A stretch of DNA of 64,000 nucleotides from Candidatus Contubernalis alkalaceticus (GTDB taxonomy: Bacteria > Bacillota > Dethiobacteria > SKNC01), in NCBI RefSeq assembly GCF_022558445.1, contig NZ_CP054699.1, positions 762,001 through 826,000 on the forward strand. Direction: 5' to 3'. Made by a program: the position numbers and the translations under genes. Shown here piece after piece: positions 37,035-46,084 of this stretch (position 1 is the stretch's first letter; each line of letters starts with the position of its first letter). Below the pieces are notes generated by a model. The model did no database searches and had not been told where the DNA came from. It saw only the letters and a program-made list of their open reading frames with translations.

Positions 37035-38873
37035 TAGACATTCAACAACCTAATTTTTCCCATTCGAGCTAATTATACTAGATAATCACATTTAAGAAAA
37101 ATATTTTCATAAATAGCGTTAATTTACAGATATTGCCTTGTACTATTTTCCCTTCTGTTATATGATAAAAACAGGAGGGGATGAACATGACTGCTGATAT
37201 TGAAATGTACCATTGTGGCCCTGCTGCACTAATTTCAGCTCTATATGACCAGTTGAAGATTGGCAATACCATTGATGAAATGGTTTACTGGGATCCGGCA
37301 CAGTGCCGACTTTCTCCTGGCACAAGAATTAAAGCACTGGTCATCAATATGTTTGGAGGACGCAAACCCCTATATCGAATGGATGAATTTTATGCAAATT
37401 TGGATATTGAAAACCTTTTCGGCAAGGGTGTAATCAAAAAAGATCTGACGGACTATACCCTGGCCCGTTCTTTAGATAAACTTGCAGATCGAGGGCCCCA
37501 GGAGGTGTTTTCCACCTTATGCCTTAGGGCCATATGTCATGAGCAAATTAAAATAAAGTATTTACACAATGACACAACATCTGTATCTGTGTACGGTGCT
37601 TATAACGAAGAAGACGGAGACGACTTTATCATTACGCAAGGACACAGCAAAGCCAAGAGGCCCGATCTTAACCAATTCTTATTTGGCCTTAGTGTAACTC
37701 AAGACAAAGTACCGGTCTGTGCGGAGGTAAAAAGCGGAAATACCAGCGATAAGACCTGGAACTTTAAATTTATCGAAAAACTAGCAGAAAATTTTGACCC
37801 AGATACTTTAAAAGACATTATATACGTGGCTGACTCATCTCTGGTTACTGAGAATAATTTGATGCAAATCGACAAGCACAAGCTAAAGTTTATTTCCCGA
37901 CTCCCGGGCAATTTTTCACTGGAAAAAGAAATCAAGGCTAGGGCCTGGAAAGAAGATAGCTTTATAGAACTGGGAACCTTTTCTGATAAAAAAGATTCAG
38001 CTGTTTACCGGGTTCAGGAATTTACAGAGGAGCTCTGTGGAAAAAGCTATCGTTTTCTGGTGATGCATTCATCCAAGCTAGACGGTCGTAAAACCCGGTC
38101 TCTTGAAAAAAAGCTTCTTAAAAGGCAAAAAGAGCTAGAAAAGGCCATTGACGAACTAGAGAAAAATGCCTATGCCTGTGCACCTGATGCCGAAGCTGCT
38201 CTAAAAGCCTTTAAAAAACAGTGCGGGGATTCAATTTATCCCGTAACAGGTGAAGTCTTGGCTCGGGAAAAGCGAAAGCCCGGTCGACCGGGGAAGAATA
38301 CCCCCAAAGAAATTGTCTATTTTCTTAAGCTTCAGTATTCCACCGATGAAAAAGAGATACAAAAAGAAAAGGAACGTCTGAGTTGTTTTGTGCTAATTAC
38401 CAACCTGAATGAGTATACATCGTCTGAGATTTTAAAAGAATACAAAGCCCAGAGCAGTGTGGAAACTTCTTTTAAGTTTCTCAAAGACCCGTTTTTTGTC
38501 GGTCCTATTTACCTGAAGAACCCGGAACGGGTAGAAGCATTGGCCTATGTTTTGTTAATTGCTCTACTTATATTTGGTATCCTGGAACGTCGAGTCAGGG
38601 AAGCATTAAAAAAAGAAACGGAACCACTCGTCATCCCTGGAAAAGTGAAAACATTTAATCCAACCGGTAAAAAGATTCTGCAAAGCCTGGAATATGTGTT
38701 GGTAATGACCACTTCAAACCCTGATCGCCGTGCTTTTTCTAAAAGTTTTAAAGTGCCCAGAGTATTAGCACTCGCTGGTTTTGAGCCGGATATTTATCTT
38801 GATGTTAAAGATAATTCCTAGAAATTCCAGAAATTAACTAAAGATTTTTGTGTCCCAGGGTGTTGAATATCTA
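37035..38873 (+). mobile_element. IS1634-family insertion sequence
   Basis: 1839 bp; inverted ends TAGACATTCAACA and TAGATATTCAACA; 6-bp duplication ATATAA at 37029-37034 and 38874-38879. One transposase on the plus strand. Inserted in the toxin gene. Confidence 0.92.
37187..38821 (+). CDS. IS1634-family (IS4-like) DDE transposase
   Basis: 544 residues from ATG 37187 (AGGAGGGGATGAAC); the ATG at 37181 touches the ribosome-binding site. N-terminal DUF4277-like region (YHCGPAALISALYDQL), then the RNase-H core with Asp in YLHNDTTSVSVYG, Asp in IIYVADSSLVT and the C-terminal Glu in SSVETSFKFLKDPFFVGPIY, the family's DDE triad with a long insertion. Full length. Confidence 0.92.
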   Translation: MTADIEMYHCGPAALISALYDQLKIGNTIDEMVYWDPAQCRLSPGTRIKALVINMFGGRKPLYRMDEFYANLDIENLFGKGVIKKDLTDYTLARSLDKLADRGPQEVFSTLCLRAICHEQIKIKYLHNDTTSVSVYGAYNEEDGDDFIITQGHSKAKRPDLNQFLFGLSVTQDKVPVCAEVKSGNTSDKTWNFKFIEKLAENFDPDTLKDIIYVADSSLVTENNLMQIDKHKLKFISRLPGNFSLEKEIKARAWKEDSFIELGTFSDKKDSAVYRVQEFTEELCGKSYRFLVMHSSKLDGRKTRSLEKKLLKRQKELEKAIDELEKNAYACAPDAEAALKAFKKQCGDSIYPVTGEVLAREKRKPGRPGKNTPKEIVYFLKLQYSTDEKEIQKEKERLSCFVLITNLNEYTSSEILKEYKAQSSVETSFKFLKDPFFVGPIYLKNPERVEALAYVLLIALLIFGILERRVREALKKETEPLVIPGKVKTFNPTGKKILQSLEYVLVMTTSNPDRRAFSKSFKVPRVLALAGFEPDIYLDVKDNS

Positions 38874-39084
38874 ATATAAAACTTCATGCTCGAATCCTAA
38901 ATTAGTATTCTGTAATGTATGACAAAAATCTTCTGGTTCAATTTTTAATAAAATTTCACTTTGTTTCCTACTGGTTAGATTGTATTCATTTTTAAGTAAG
39001 CGTCAAACTGTGCCCACATAGTAATCTTCCATAAAATATGCGATAATTTTCCTCAAGTAAACCAAGTGAGGAGGATTTGCATTT

Positions 39085-39399
39085 ATGACAAAAGAAGAAC
39101 TGAGAAAAATGTGGGAAGCACGGGTATCGGCTTTTAGAGTCAGTGGGCAGAGCACCACAGAATGGTGCGCTACACATGATATTAAACTTCATCAGTTACG
39201 CTACTGGCTTCGCAAATATAAAAACATAGAAAACTCTGCTGCTCCAGCACAATGGATGTCAATAGAAATAGACAGTTTAGGTTCCAACCCTGGGAACGCC
39301 ATGCTAGTAAGAATAGGCAAAGCAGCCATAGAAGTAAAACCAGGATTTGACAAACAGCTACTCTCAGACCTGGTAATGACATTAGCAGACATATGCTGA
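39085..39399 (+). CDS. tnpA: IS66 accessory protein TnpA, copy 3
   Basis: 104 residues with the helix-turn-helix pattern RVSGQSTTEWCATHDIKLH of IS66 TnpA. Site GTGAGGAGG upstream. Overlaps tnpB by 7 bp. Shorter than the 118 residues of copies 1 and 2. Confidence 0.92.
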   Translation: MTKEELRKMWEARVSAFRVSGQSTTEWCATHDIKLHQLRYWLRKYKNIENSAAPAQWMSIEIDSLGSNPGNAMLVRIGKAAIEVKPGFDKQLLSDLVMTLADIC

Positions 39400-39749
39400 A
39401 CGAAAATACCGTAGAACGGGTATACCTGGCCTGCGGAAGCACGGATTTGAGAAAGGCGATCGACGGATTGGCAGTTCTGGTAAAAGAAGGCTTTGAACTG
39501 GACCCCTTCTCCCCCTGTTTATTTGTATTTTGCAACAGAAAGAGAGATAAGCTAAAGATTCTTCATTGGGAACACAATGGTTTTTGGCTATATTATCGAC
39601 GTTTGGAGCGAGGCAAATTCCAATGGCCGGAACAGCCCAGCTTTAAGCCGATAAAAATCAGCTGCCGTCAGCTGCGCTGGTTACTGGATGGTCTGTCCTT
39701 AGATCAGCAACAGGCTCATTCGGCAGTAACAGCTCGTACGGTCATATAA
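39393..39749 (+). CDS. tnpB: IS66 accessory protein TnpB, copy 3
   Basis: 118 residues with the Orf2 blocks YLACGSTDLRKAIDGLAVL, FVFCNRKRDKLKILHWEHNGF and RLERGKFQWP. Starts within the tnpA end. Confidence 0.94.
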   Translation: MLNENTVERVYLACGSTDLRKAIDGLAVLVKEGFELDPFSPCLFVFCNRKRDKLKILHWEHNGFWLYYRRLERGKFQWPEQPSFKPIKISCRQLRWLLDGLSLDQQQAHSAVTARTVI

Positions 39750-39820
39750 AACATAGCAATTTCACAAAAAACCACTGTTTTTAGGAGGAATTAGCCTTAT
39801 ATTAGTCGAATTAATAATAT

Positions 39821-41395
39821 ATGAAAACAAAACCTAAAAATACCGCCAATTCTATAGATTACTATCAAAAACGCTGCGAAGAACTGGAAAAAGAAAATGC
39901 CGAGCTTAATGCCAAGGTAAACTGGTTTTTAGAACAATTTCGGCTCAACAAACAGCGGCAATTCGGATCATCCAGTGAAAAGACCAATCCAGATCAAATG
40001 CAGCTTTTTGATGAAGCAGAGGTAGAAGCACAGCCCCTTCTGGCTGAGCCTACAATTGAAACCATTACTTACCAACGACGTAAGAAAAAGAAGGGCCACC
40101 GTGAGGCCATGTTAAAAGATCTGCCCGTGGAGACGGTAGAGTACCGCCTGCCAGAAGAAGAGCAAATCTGCTCTTGTGGTCATCCTTTGCACGAGATGAG
40201 CACGGAGGTCAGGCAGGAGCTTAAAATCATTCCCGCTCAGGTAAAGGTAGTAAAGCATGTGCGCTATGTCTATTCCTGCCGAAACTGTGAAAAAAATGAG
40301 ACAAACAACAGTCCTATAGTAACTGCTCCAATGCCTAACCCTGTGCTAAAGGGGAGCCTGGTTTCCCCGTCGTTCATGGCCTACGTTATGAGCCAAAAGT
40401 ATTTAAATAGCATGCCTCTTTATCGGCAGGAACAGCAGTTTAAGTACCTGGGAATTGAATTATCCCGTCAGACCCTGGCCAACTGGGTGGTCTACGGAGC
40501 TGATAAGTGGTTAAAACTTCTATACGACCGTATGCACACTCACCTACTAAATCATGAAGTGCTACAAGCAGACGAAACCACCTTGCAGGTGCTAAAGGAA
40601 CCGGAACGGCCAGCAGAATCAACTTCATACATGTGGTTGTATCGAACCGGTCGGGAAGGGCCGTCCATCGTCCTCTATGACTACCAAGAGACACGGGCCA
40701 AGGTCCATCCCCACAAGTTCCTTTCCGGTTTCAAAGGTTATCTGCAGGTTGATGGCTACGCTGGCTACAACGGTTTATCGGACGTTACCCTAGTCGGTTG
40801 TTTGAGCCACGCAAGACGGAAATTTGATGAGACGCTTAAGGCTCTGCCTAAGTCCAAAAAAAATGCTGAAGTAGCAGCAAAGAAAGGCCTGGACTTTTGC
40901 AACCGCCTATTTGCTATTGAACGTGATTTAAGCGAAAAAACCTTTGATGAACGTTATGAAAAACGCCTGGAGCGCAGCCGTCCTGTGCTGGATGCTTTTT
41001 TAGCATGGCTTAATCAACAAAAACCGCAGGTGCTCCCAAAAAGCTCTTTCGGTCAAGCTATTAATTACTGCCTAAACCAGTGGGATAAGCTTGAAGCTTT
41101 TATGCTGGATGGTCGCCTGGATATTGATAATAATCGTGCTGAGCGCTCCATCAAGCCTTTTGTAATCGGAAGAAAAAACTTCTTATTTGCTAATACCCCC
41201 CGGGGGGCTAAGTCCAGTGCTACTATCTACAGTGTCGTTGAAACGGCCAAGGAAAATGGATTAAATCCCTTTAATTACTTGAACTATTTGTTTGAGAAAC
41301 TGCCTAACATAGATATTGAAAAACAGAATATTCTGGATCAACTGTTACCATGGTCTGATACTTTACCTGATAGTTGCCGGTTAAAAAATAGGTAG
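39821..41395 (+). CDS. tnpC: IS66 transposase TnpC, copy 3
   Basis: 524 residues: coiled coil ([19 protein letters not shown]), a zinc finger (CSCG and CRNC), and DDE acids in [19 protein letters not shown] and [11 protein letters not shown], then FLFANTPRG and the C-terminal LLPWSD. Intact. Confidence 0.96.
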   Translation: MKTKPKNTANSIDYYQKRCEELEKENAELNAKVNWFLEQFRLNKQRQFGSSSEKTNPDQMQLFDEAEVEAQPLLAEPTIETITYQRRKKKKGHREAMLKDLPVETVEYRLPEEEQICSCGHPLHEMSTEVRQELKIIPAQVKVVKHVRYVYSCRNCEKNETNNSPIVTAPMPNPVLKGSLVSPSFMAYVMSQKYLNSMPLYRQEQQFKYLGIELSRQTLANWVVYGADKWLKLLYDRMHTHLLNHEVLQADETTLQVLKEPERPAESTSYMWLYRTGREGPSIVLYDYQETRAKVHPHKFLSGFKGYLQVDGYAGYNGLSDVTLVGCLSHARRKFDETLKALPKSKKNAEVAAKKGLDFCNRLFAIERDLSEKTFDERYEKRLERSRPVLDAFLAWLNQQKPQVLPKSSFGQAINYCLNQWDKLEAFMLDGRLDIDNNRAERSIKPFVIGRKNFLFANTPRGAKSSATIYSVVETAKENGLNPFNYLNYLFEKLPNIDIEKQNILDQLLPWSDTLPDSCRLKNR

Positions 41396-41579
41396 TTTAA
41401 ATACCCTGCCTTAATTAAGGTGGGGATTATTTTACGCTTACATTTTTAAAATCTATATTTTCCTGCCTGTTTTGATTTTTTGAAATACTATATCTATTTT
41501 CTCTAACACAATCTTTTATAGTATCCAAAACAGAACAAATCTGTTTTCTCGTATAGTTCTGATTATAATGCTGACTCAT

Positions 41580-41660
41580 TGCATCACCTCAATATAATGC
41601 AATGATACTATATTTTATGCATCATGTCAAATATTATGCATTAATAAGTTCTTTTTTTGA
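41580..41660 (-). promoter_or_regulatory. Promoter/operator region of the toxin-antitoxin operon
   Basis: Repeated TGCAT-centred AT-rich blocks (ATAATGCAATGATA, TTTATGCATCATG, ATTATGCATTAAT) lie just upstream of the toxin start. Toxin-antitoxin promoters are usually repressed by their own antitoxin at such repeats; this is inferred. Confidence 0.4.
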
Positions 41661-41780
41661 AGCAGGCAATTCACTTTTTGATGAAATGAAGGCAACAAAC
41701 CTGCCTCTGATGCATGCAATAATATCAAGAATACATCACTGGTGAATATTTTTAAATTTTAAATTATGACATTATTGCGA

Positions 41781-41820
41781 CAAACAAATGTTTGCATTTA
41801 GTTTCAACATATGTTATAAT
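41781..41820 (+). promoter_or_regulatory. Sigma-A promoter with LexA-like box for the recombinase
   Basis: -35 TTGCAT (41792-41797), 17-bp spacer, -10 TATAAT (41815-41820). CAAACAAATGTTTG at 41781-41794 overlaps the -35 and fits 12 of 14 positions of the Gram-positive LexA (DinR) box CGAACRNRYGTTYC. A second palindrome AACATATGTT (41806-41815) lies in the spacer. A diverged copy occurs at 48168-48207. Confidence 0.6.
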
Positions 41821-41839
41821 ATTCCAGGGGTGAAAAGGT

Positions 41840-42799
41840 ATGTTGATCGGATATTGCATTGAGGATTTCTTAAATTACTTAGAAGTGGAGCGGGGCTCAA
41901 GTCCCAATACTATTGAAGGGTATGCGGTTGACCTGGGTTTGTTCCTATCTTTTCTTAAGCAAAATGACCTGCCATTGAATGCCGAAGACATTACAGTACA
42001 GCATTTGAGGCAGTTTCTTGTTTATCTGAAGAAGGAAAGGGGTAATGCACCGGTAACTGTTAAAAGAAAAGTATCCACTATAAAATCTCTTTACAACTTT
42101 ATTTGCCGGGAGAGAATTTATGGGATAGATTATAATCCGGCAATTCAGCTGGCAACTATTAAAACCTGCCGCAAGCTTCCACAGATTTTAAGCCTGGAGG
42201 AATGTAAAACATTTTTAAAAGGAATTAAACAGGTAAGTCTTTTTCCAGAGAGGGATTATGCTATGTTTCTATTGTTTTTACAGAGCGGCTGCCGTCTGTT
42301 GGAACTAAAGATGATGAAATTATCAGATCTTAACTTAAAGGAAAAAACCGTACGCTTTCTAGGAAAGGGAAATAAGGAAAGAATAGTGCCTTTAACAGGG
42401 GATACCTGCCGGTCGCTACAGGGCTACCTCGATGTCAGGCGTCCCAAGGTAGAAACAGATTATTTGTTTTTAAGCACCCATGGAAAACCTATTTCCAAAA
42501 GAGGAATCCAGCAAAATTTTCGAGACATGGCAGAAAAAACAGGGGTTTACCGTCCCGGTTTGAGCGTCCACAAGCTTCGGCATACTTCACTAACATTACT
42601 CTTAAAAGAGGGTGTGGATATCCGCTGTTTGCAGGAAATCGCCGGACATGCGGATATTTCTACGACCCAGGTTTACACTCATGTAGCCGGGGAAGATATT
42701 CGAAAGCAGATGGAAAAGCACCCGTTAGCAGTAATAGATAGTGATACGGAAAGCCAACTGATTAGAGAGATGGCTTATGAAGTTTACAATGTTTGTTGA
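41840..42799 (+). CDS. Tyrosine recombinase, XerC/XerD-like
   Basis: 319 residues after AGGGGTGAAAAGG. N-terminal SAM-like DNA-binding domain (LNYLEVERGSSPNTIEGYAVDLGLF) and a C-terminal catalytic domain with Arg in QSGCRLLEL, Lys in LGKGNKER, HKLRH, His in IAGHADIST and Tyr in TQVYTH, the full R-K-H-R-H-Y set. Closer to XerC/D than to phage integrases in length. A lone recombinase next to a TA locus; it may act on resolvable repeats or an unseen element. The -35/-10 and possible LexA boxes upstream suggest DNA-damage control. Confidence 0.92.
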   Translation: MLIGYCIEDFLNYLEVERGSSPNTIEGYAVDLGLFLSFLKQNDLPLNAEDITVQHLRQFLVYLKKERGNAPVTVKRKVSTIKSLYNFICRERIYGIDYNPAIQLATIKTCRKLPQILSLEECKTFLKGIKQVSLFPERDYAMFLLFLQSGCRLLELKMMKLSDLNLKEKTVRFLGKGNKERIVPLTGDTCRSLQGYLDVRRPKVETDYLFLSTHGKPISKRGIQQNFRDMAEKTGVYRPGLSVHKLRHTSLTLLLKEGVDIRCLQEIAGHADISTTQVYTHVAGEDIRKQMEKHPLAVIDSDTESQLIREMAYEVYNVC

Positions 42800-42935
42800 T
42801 GAATATATTACCTTTGCAGTGAAGCTTCTTGGCAAGTAGCACATGCCCGGGACCAGAAGATGGCAGGTAATCATGCTAGTGTACACGCTAGACTCTTTTT
42901 AATAAGACTTAAATCAAAAAGGTATAGTAGGAGGA

Positions 42936-43543
42936 GCGAGCGAATTGAAAACTAAAATTGATGGGGATAAACCCTTGGTGTATTTCTTCATTCTTAGCTT
43001 TATTCTCGCTTGGTTGCTTATGTCGATTGGGGTGGTGCAGAACTACGGATTAATACGTTTTTACATACCCTTAGAACCATTCATTATTCTTGGATCCTGG
43101 ACGCCGAATATTGCAGCATTTTTAGTAATGGGCTTAATTGTTAGAAGGAGAGAGGGTATAAAACACCTGATTCTGGGCTGGGCTAAATGGAAAGTAAGCC
43201 CCCTATGGTATCTGGTTACTTTATCACCCGTTTTATTAAGCGTAACCACCCTTGGCATCTATAGAGTATTATACGGTGTCTTTCCAACTACAGAAGTATT
43301 TGCAAATCCGACGTTAGTGTTACCGCTGTTATTAATGCTTATTCTAACCGGGGCTACCGGAGAGCAACTGGGTTGGAGGGGTTTTGCACTGCCCTGGCTT
43401 CAAACTAAAATGAGTGCTCTGCTTTCCAGTATAGTTTTGGGACTGATCTGGTCCTTCTGGCATATTCCCTTATGGTTTGCCGGAATTGGTCACGAGTCTT
43501 TTCCGTTCTGGGCTTACACGATCATCGGTATCTCTTTTTCCAT
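42936..43543 (+). repeat. Direct repeat A (CPBP gene, first copy)
   Basis: About 600 bp nearly identical to 46921-47528, with scattered substitutions (for example GCTAAA versus GATAAA at residue 80). Upstream of the start the copies differ except for a few bases; downstream they part after TTTTTCCATACT. Confidence 0.9.
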
Positions 43544-43774
43544 ACTGGTTACCTGGGCCTGCACAATACCAGAGGCAGTATGCTGATCGCCAGTTTATTT
43601 CACCTCTTTTTAAATTTTGGGGTAAGTATGATTGATCCTATAGCAACTCCATTGCTAGTATTTGTTTTTGCACTATATACCTTGATTATTGTAATGATAT
43701 TTGGGCCTCGGAAATTATCAAGAACCAATGAACTACCTATTAATAAGGATAAAAAATCATGGGTGATTGAGTAG
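42945..43774 (+). pseudogene. CPBP-family membrane protease (CaaX-like), frameshifted
   Basis: Starts at TTG 42945 after AGGAGG (9-bp spacing). Several hydrophobic helices; motif 1 is GEQLGWRG (family usually EExxxR, here E-Q) and motif 2 FWHIPLWF. At about 43548 the frame slips (the TGGGCCTGCACAA stretch carries a few extra bases) and the correct C-terminal part, with LIASLFHLFLNFG and a final transmembrane helix, continues to 43774 in another frame. Known members process peptides or act in immunity/bacteriocin functions. Probably inactive. Confidence 0.8.
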
Positions 43775-43857
43775 AAATGCCAATAAGTATATCACACATT
43801 TTAAAGCTTTATCCTGCTGGAAGGTGTTTCTCCCTGGAAACACCTTCTACTAATCAT

Positions 43858-44262
43858 ATAACTGGTGCCCGAAAGTTTCCGACTATTTCCCCTTGTCAAT
43901 TTCAAGAAATTGTTTTAATAGCCCTTTGTTGGCGATTCTGAAAATACCGAAGACAGGGGCCGGATCTTCGGGCAATAAATGACAAAACTAGACAATTTAC
44001 TGCACAGGGATTACGGCAAGTTTGCAGAAATAAGATGTAATTAGAATAATTATCTATTAATTATTCACTTGGAATCAGTGAAGAGTTCGGAGCTAAAATT
44101 GTTTTATCTTTTTTAACAAACGTGAAGTTAGTGTTTTAATATTGTGGAACATTTCCGGATAACGCTTTAACACATTAAATTGGTGGGGGACTGGGGATTG
44201 CTACCCAATTAGGAGATTCTGCAAATTGCAATAAGGTAAGAGCCTGAATCTCCGGGCATTGC
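43858..44262 (+). repeat. Hairpin-flanked repeat, second full copy
   Basis: An inverted, decayed hairpin (43860-43925, GTGCCCGAAAGTTTCC) is followed by AATAGCCC, a GGCGATTC...GATCTTCGGGC hairpin, the 220-bp core (43979-44190) and a right hairpin with GGAGATTC ... GAATCTCCGGGCA ending at 44262. The micro-frame MTKLDNLLHRD is kept. Gap 43775-44327 has no other gene. Confidence 0.75.
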
Positions 44263-44327
44263 TTGAAAGGAGGTTAGATTAGTGTGGGTTTATAGCTTGT
44301 AATACTCACTCACACTAAAGATAAATA

Positions 44328-44864
44328 ATGTTAAAAAGAACAGGAGTGATAGTTTTAACAGTGCTATGCTTTACTTTACTGTTAGCTGTTTGCTTAGCGG
44401 GCTGTAATGAAGATAGACCTGCACTGAAAGAGAATGAGGTTTTGCCATTACCTGTGGAAAGATATAAACATCCGATGCAGGTAGAGTATTACGTGCGTGA
44501 TAATGGAGGCTGGTCTGTTTTTGAGTCAGCTGATATAGATGAGGTTAACTTTATACTGGAAGAATTCAGCAGAGGAAAACCAAATAATTATAATAAAAAT
44601 ATGAAAATTGGTGATATAGAGGTTTCTAAAATGCTGTACGATATGGATTTTCCTTCTGAAGACAATAAAGCATTGATGGTAGCGGTGAGGCGATTAGAGA
44701 GTGGATCAGTGCTGCTGGAGTTAAAAGGCAATGAGATATTATTCCAGCAGGAAAATCGTTTTCTGTTGCCTTGGAGTATTGATACAGTAACCACTGTAAA
44801 GATTTCTCAAGATTTAAAAGATTTCTTACTGGAGAGATTTTTAAAAACTGAACATTTTCATTAA
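44328..44864 (+). CDS. Putative lipoprotein, unknown function
   Basis: 178 residues: positively charged start, hydrophobic helix and lipobox LAGC with the lipidated Cys at 26, so exported and membrane-anchored. The mature part is soluble, with a beta-rich pattern (QVEYYVRDNGGWSVF). Ribosome-binding site is weak (the start follows an AAAGATAAATA stretch). Family not recognised. Isolated gene. Confidence 0.7.
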   Translation: MLKRTGVIVLTVLCFTLLLAVCLAGCNEDRPALKENEVLPLPVERYKHPMQVEYYVRDNGGWSVFESADIDEVNFILEEFSRGKPNNYNKNMKIGDIEVSKMLYDMDFPSEDNKALMVAVRRLESGSVLLELKGNEILFQQENRFLLPWSIDTVTTVKISQDLKDFLLERFLKTEHFH

Positions 44865-45120
44865 CGAATACTTTTGTAATATTATTGTCCTTTGGGATTT
44901 TTTTGAAAGTAATAGGTAATCAAGGGGGATTACATCAACAACACTTTGATATTTTATCCAATTGAACTTTTTTTTGTATTTGGGCCATTGGCTTTTTATG
45001 GAGCAGAATTATCTAAATTAATTGAGACATATTATCTTTATAATATGACGTTTGGAGATTAGATAAGTTAGTTTTTGTACGGAAGCTGCAGATTATAATT
45101 GTAATGTGGGGGGTGAAAAC

Positions 45121-45345
45121 TTGAAACATCACTACTCTACTTTTAAGAAAATTGGTGCTTATATAGCAGTATTCCTATTAGGGGTGTTGTTATTGCAATT
45201 GATGGCTTCTGCTAATATTAAACTCATGGAAGCCAATCAGAGATTGCAAGCCGATAATATGGTAGTGCCTTACCTTATTAGAGCCACAGCTGCTATTTTG
45301 ATGGGGGTGCTGGTCAAATGGCGTCGTGTCTTAGACATAGCATAA
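45121..45345 (+). CDS. Small membrane protein, possibly truncated
   Basis: About 74 residues from TTG 45121 (GGGGGGTG upstream). One hydrophobic helix (YIAVFLLGVLLLQLMA) and a second near the end (LIRATAAILMGVLV). Its end overlaps the next frame by 28 bp, and the abrupt end suggests a fused or shifted gene. Unrecognised. Confidence 0.4.
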   Translation: MKHHYSTFKKIGAYIAVFLLGVLLLQLMASANIKLMEANQRLQADNMVVPYLIRATAAILMGVLVKWRRVLDIA

Positions 45346-45782
45346 ACACACCTGAAAATTCACTACATACAAAAGAAAATTTAAAGATAAATGGTGGAAA
45401 AACTTTAGAAGAAGCTATGGATTATTATTTATGGGAGATTAAACCTTCAATGGGTCTTAGGGGAAACTTTTTTACTGGAAGATATAGAATTATTGATACG
45501 TTAGAAACTTCTTCAAGCGTAACTGTATTCGCTTGGGTTATCTCTACATGGGTAGACACAAATGGTAATACTGTATCCGAGGGAAGTAGTATATGTGAAA
45601 TTGGATTTAAAAAAGAAGATAATTTATACATATATGAAAATCATTATTATATAAAAGTTCCTGAGTTTCCTTATGTACCTCAGAAAGTAAGTGATATACT
45701 CAGTAATGATGATGGAAAAATTTACAGTGATTTGATGGCAGAAGTAGATAAAGATATCGAAAACTATTTAAATTCACAATAG
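45318..45782 (+). CDS. Hypothetical protein (up to 154 residues)
   Basis: Best supported part is from about residue 40: YLWEIKPSM, TGRYRII, VFAWVISTWVD and FPYVPQKVSDIL, a small soluble domain. The first 30 residues overlap the previous gene and lack a ribosome-binding site, so the true start is unclear or the gene is the 3' half of a shifted gene. Family unknown. Confidence 0.5.
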   Translation: MASCLRHSINTPENSLHTKENLKINGGKTLEEAMDYYLWEIKPSMGLRGNFFTGRYRIIDTLETSSSVTVFAWVISTWVDTNGNTVSEGSSICEIGFKKEDNLYIYENHYYIKVPEFPYVPQKVSDILSNDDGKIYSDLMAEVDKDIENYLNSQ

Positions 45783-45958
45783 AGCAAAAAAATAACATCC
45801 TATGACAATATAAGGTGCTGTGAATCAAAAGGGGCCTAACCCTGAAATCCCAATTGATGAGCTTACGCTAAAGGGAGGGTCTATGGGAAAGACCCCTCGC
45901 AGCGGCGAAGCAGAGCATTAAAAGAAAGTTGGGTAGAGCACTCTTGTAATTATTACCA

Positions 45959-46019
45959 TTGACAAGTATAATTATCATAACTAATGATTGTTTTTTTCAT
46001 AGTATAGTAATAATTATAC
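45959..46019 (+). promoter_or_regulatory. Promoter with 10-bp inverted repeat before the MNT/HEPN pair
   Basis: TTGACA at 45959-45964 and AT-rich -10 candidates about 17 bp on. GTATAATTAT (45966-45975) and ATAATTATAC (46010-46019) are perfect inverted copies, a plausible self-repression operator. The gap 45783-46084 otherwise holds no gene. Confidence 0.5.
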
Positions 46020-46084
46020 CAAAAAGGTAAAGCCCTAATAATTGGTGAACTTTGAAGCTCCATTTATCCTAAAGGTGGAATATT

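Larger units (their letters stand above)
38996..41441 (+). mobile_element. IS66-family insertion sequence, copy 3 (divergent)
   Basis: 2446 bp; inverted ends GTAAGCGT; 8-bp duplication ATTTTTAA at 38988-38995 and 41442-41449. Encodes tnpA, tnpB and tnpC on the plus strand, distinctly different in sequence from the two near-identical copies. Inserted in the toxin gene. Confidence 0.94.
36870..41579 (-). pseudogene. MqsR-like toxin gene split by IS1634 and IS66
   Basis: Three pieces on the minus strand (41579-41442, 38995-38874, 37034-36870) join without a break when the IS66 (8-bp TTAAAAAT duplication) and the IS1634 (6-bp TTATAT) are removed: 411 bp, 136 residues, starting after ATTGAGGTGAT at ATG 41579. 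The second half has the layout of MqsR-type ribonucleases: ILLKIEPEDFCHTL, then EVLYVFCPQVM, and the end VVVISFHKRNK. It precedes the MqsA/Panacea antitoxin by 27 bp, the expected toxin-first order. The toxin call is by context and weak similarity. Surely inactive now. Confidence 0.75.

Noticed and set aside
45840-45945. Possible group II intron or transposase remnant (GGGAAAGACCCCTCGCAGCGG)
   Set aside because: Only a short stretch without domain V or an RT frame; could not be supported.
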